Assembly (NCBI GenBank): GCA_963735115.1
Contig: CAVTJR010000002.1
Span: 186,001-250,000 of the forward strand
DNA: 64,000 nucleotides
Direction of reading: 5' to 3'
DNA from: JAKACA01 sp963735115
GTDB lineage: Bacteria; Actinomycetota; Acidimicrobiia; Acidimicrobiales; Bog-793
A program made the position numbers and the translations under genes. Below, in pieces: positions 63,201 through 64,000 of the stretch. Position 1 is the stretch's first letter. Each line of letters starts with the position of its first letter. The notes under the pieces are model-generated. The model saw only the letters and a list, made by a program, of their open reading frames with translations, was not told where the DNA came from and did no database searches.

Positions 63201-63767
63201 TGGGGCTACTTCCCCGCCAACTCCGACGGCGGCGACCTCATCCTCTACACCGATGACGACCGCACGACCGAGCGAGCGCGCTTCCACTTCCCCCGCCAGC
63301 GGAAGGAGCCCTATCTCTGCATCGCCGACTTCTTCCGGTCGGTCGACTCGGGCGAGAAGGACTATGCGGCCTTCCACGTCGTCACGATGGGGCCGGCCGC
63401 CTCCGAGCGCACGGCCGAGCTCTTCGCAGCCAACCGCTACCTCGACTACGTGAGCCTGCATGGTCTCTCGGTCGAGATGGCAGAGGCCCTGGCGGAGCTG
63501 TGGCACCGGAGGATACGGGAGGAGTGGGGTTTCGCGCAGGAGGACGCTCCGACCCTGACGGGTCTCTTCCGCCAGCAGCACCGCGGCGGCCGCTATTCCT
63601 TCGGCTACCCCGCCTGCCCGGAGCTCGAGGACAACGCCAAGGTCGTCGACCTCCTCGAGGCGGAGCGGATCGGAGTGACGGTGAGCGAGGGCTTCCAGCT
63701 GCACCCGGAACAGACGACGCTGGCGATCGTGTGTCACCACCCGAAGGCCAAGTACTTCGTCGCTTGA
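60288..63767 (+). CDS. metH: Cobalamin-dependent methionine synthase MetH
   Basis: Transfers methyl from methyltetrahydrofolate to homocysteine, 1159 residues from GTG 60288. Modules in order are: homocysteine-binding barrel (about 1-320) with FDGATGTNLQ and the zinc Cys pair in VIGGCCGTTPEH, pterin-binding barrel (about 335-610) with VIGERTNANGSKRF and VDYTGADGV, cobalamin cap and B12 domain (about 640-870) with TVKGDVHDIGKNLV where His is the lower ligand, and the SAM-reactivation domain (about 900-1159) with WGYFPANSDG and GYPACPELEDN. All modules are complete. AhcY at 26 kb would produce its substrate homocysteine. Confidence 0.97.
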   Translation: MSSSPLYLQLARERVVVFDGATGTNLQRRELSPDDFGGEAYEGCNEYLCLTRPDVVRDLHRSFFEVGVDVVETNSFGALPYVLAEYRLDHRTEEIARRSAELAVEVAHGYSTPDRPRFVAGSLGPGTKLPTLGQISFTDIRDAYEVLARGLLAGGADLLLIETSYDTLQAKAAIQACRRAMVAVGRQVPVQVQVTIELTGRMLLGTEIGAALTALEAMDPDVIGMNCATGPVEMRESLRHLFEHSLSPISALPNAGLPSVVDGRMHYDLTPEALAEHLASFVTELGVTVIGGCCGTTPEHLASVVETCRELTPARRQPVHEAGAASLYAAVPFEQELSFLVIGERTNANGSKRFREAMLSGDWETTVAMAKDQVREGAHMLDVCVDYTGADGVADMTEVASRFAGQSTIPLVIDSTEPPVVEAALQWIGGRAVLNSVNLEDGDAPGTRLDRFLSLAKEYGAAVICTCIDTEGQARTADWKFRAAKAIHDLAVDRYGLKPEDLLFDALALPLSTGMEESRRDGIETIEGIKRIKAELPGVHTVLGLSNVSFGLSPAARQVLNSVFLHECTEAGLDAAIVHAGKILPLNRIGERERELCLDLVYDRRREGYDPLAELIDFFEKAGGAVAATREDRSDWTVERRLEQRIVDGDRNGLTDELDEALTNGHAALTIVNDMLLAGMRTVGDLFGSGQMQLPFVLQSAETMKAAVAHLEPHMEKVESGGRGRIVLATVKGDVHDIGKNLVDIILTNNGYEVFNLGIKVPIAEMIAKADDVGADAIGMSGLLVKSTLIIRENLQELNRLGKSSYTVVLGGAALTRTYVEKDMRDTYDGKVFYGKDAFEGLHVLDRMMEIRRSGVDDPTFGTERSGRVLPKRQSEQLAEVDPATLPARSPEVETDNTIFVPPFLGSRIAKGIPLDDVVSYLNETALFRNQWGYRPLGGETDADFKERIRAELRARLDEAKAEGVLIPSVAWGYFPANSDGGDLILYTDDDRTTERARFHFPRQRKEPYLCIADFFRSVDSGEKDYAAFHVVTMGPAASERTAELFAANRYLDYVSLHGLSVEMAEALAELWHRRIREEWGFAQEDAPTLTGLFRQQHRGGRYSFGYPACPELEDNAKVVDLLEAERIGVTVSEGFQLHPEQTTLAIVCHHPKAKYFVA

Positions 63768-63796
63768 GGCCGGCGTCGCCGGTAGCGTGCAAGACC

Positions 63797-64000
63797 GTGC
63801 CCGCCATCGATGTCACCGACGCCACCTTCCAGGCCGACGTGCTGGAGCGCTCCATGAGCGTGCCCGTGCTCATCGACCTCTGGGCACCTTGGTGCGGCCC
63901 CTGCCGCACGCTCGGCCCGATCCTCGAGAAAGTCGTTGACGCCACCGAAGGAACCGTGGCGCTCACGAAGGTGAACATCGACGAGAACCCGAAGATCGCC
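63797..64000 (+). CDS. Thioredoxin-domain protein, N-terminal part (cut by window end)
   Basis: 68 codons from GTG 63797 to the window edge. LIDLWAPWCGPCRTLGPILE contains the redox site WCGPC, and VALTKVNIDENPKIA is the following thioredoxin strand and helix. The N-terminus (PAIDVTDATFQADVLERS) resembles thioredoxins fused to TPR domains (YbbN/CnoX type) as well as plain thioredoxin, and the missing C-terminus prevents a choice. A TAGCGT element at 63786-63791 lies a few bases upstream, suggesting a short-leader transcript of its own. Confidence 0.88.
   Translation, partial: MPAIDVTDATFQADVLERSMSVPVLIDLWAPWCGPCRTLGPILEKVVDATEGTVALTKVNIDENPKIA

Noticed and set aside
60651..63740. 1029-residue minus-strand open frame antisense to metH
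   Set aside because: It is a shadow of the high-GC third-codon pattern. metH on the plus strand has all four modules, while the antisense translation is His/Val/Asp/Glu-rich with no domains.

Overview
The window is high-GC DNA from an actinobacterium, most likely a member of the Acidimicrobiia or a close relative. The lineage is inferred from several signals. The lexA region carries actinobacterial SOS boxes (CGAAC-N4-GTTCG). Coenzyme F420 genes (cofD, cofE), DUF3040 and DUF5719 proteins and a MoeZ-type rhodanese fusion are present. The block GT2 / DUF5719 / manB / Trm112 / SIS isomerase / ahcY is an order I associate with actinobacteria. Nearly all genes lie on the minus strand in tightly coupled operons with GTGA, ATGA or TGATG stop/start overlaps. 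I saw no rRNA, tRNA, CRISPR array, insertion sequence or phage gene.

Layout. 1-4.9 kb: start of the division and cell-wall cluster (mraZ, rsmH, ftsL, ftsI, murE cut by the window edge), with an MraZ operator. 5.1-8.0 kb: a lipoate-ligase-like protein, an HNH nuclease, a ROK sugar kinase, a 95-residue protein and DUF3040. 8.2-12.6 kb: dinB, a PIG-L deacetylase, nrdR, a LysM protein and divergent lexA with four SOS-box matches. 12.9-18.0 kb: a peptide-export locus consisting of a Crp/Fnr regulator, an unannotated 51-residue double-glycine leader peptide, a C39-peptidase ABC exporter with two cyclic-nucleotide-binding domains, and a PpiC/SurA-like protein. 18.1-27.4 kb: lysine/diaminopimelate genes (dapE, dapD, dapC, dapF) mixed with hflX, miaA, hpf and ahcY. 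27.4-35.2 kb: SIS isomerase, Trm112-like protein, phosphomannomutase, CPBP protease, ftsH and a DUF5719 protein.

35.2-38.5 kb: a very large GT2-membrane protein. 38.7-51.4 kb: surface-polysaccharide genes (epimerases, three GT4-type glycosyltransferases, a mannose-1-phosphate guanylyltransferase, rmlB, rmlD and a WbbL-like GT2), interrupted by the F420 genes cofE and cofD. 51.4-59.3 kb: birA, an acyl-CoA carboxylase biotin subunit, an M20 hydrolase, a NUDIX hydrolase, an acyl-CoA mutase large subunit, a lipoprotein and MoeZ. 59.5-64 kb: an unknown protein, B12-dependent methionine synthase metH and the start of a thioredoxin.

Two sequence-wide points matter to a user. First, seven genes contain apparent single-base frameshifts, eight sites in all. 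Six are +1 and two are -1, all lie in the first 38 kb, and correcting them restores a whole number of codons in every gene, so assembly indels should be excluded before calling these genes broken. Second, two genes (the ROK kinase and miaA) have no ATG, GTG or TTG available and both appear to start at a CTG overlapping the upstream TGA. The most promising candidate for an undescribed system is the peptide-export locus at 12.9-18.0 kb.
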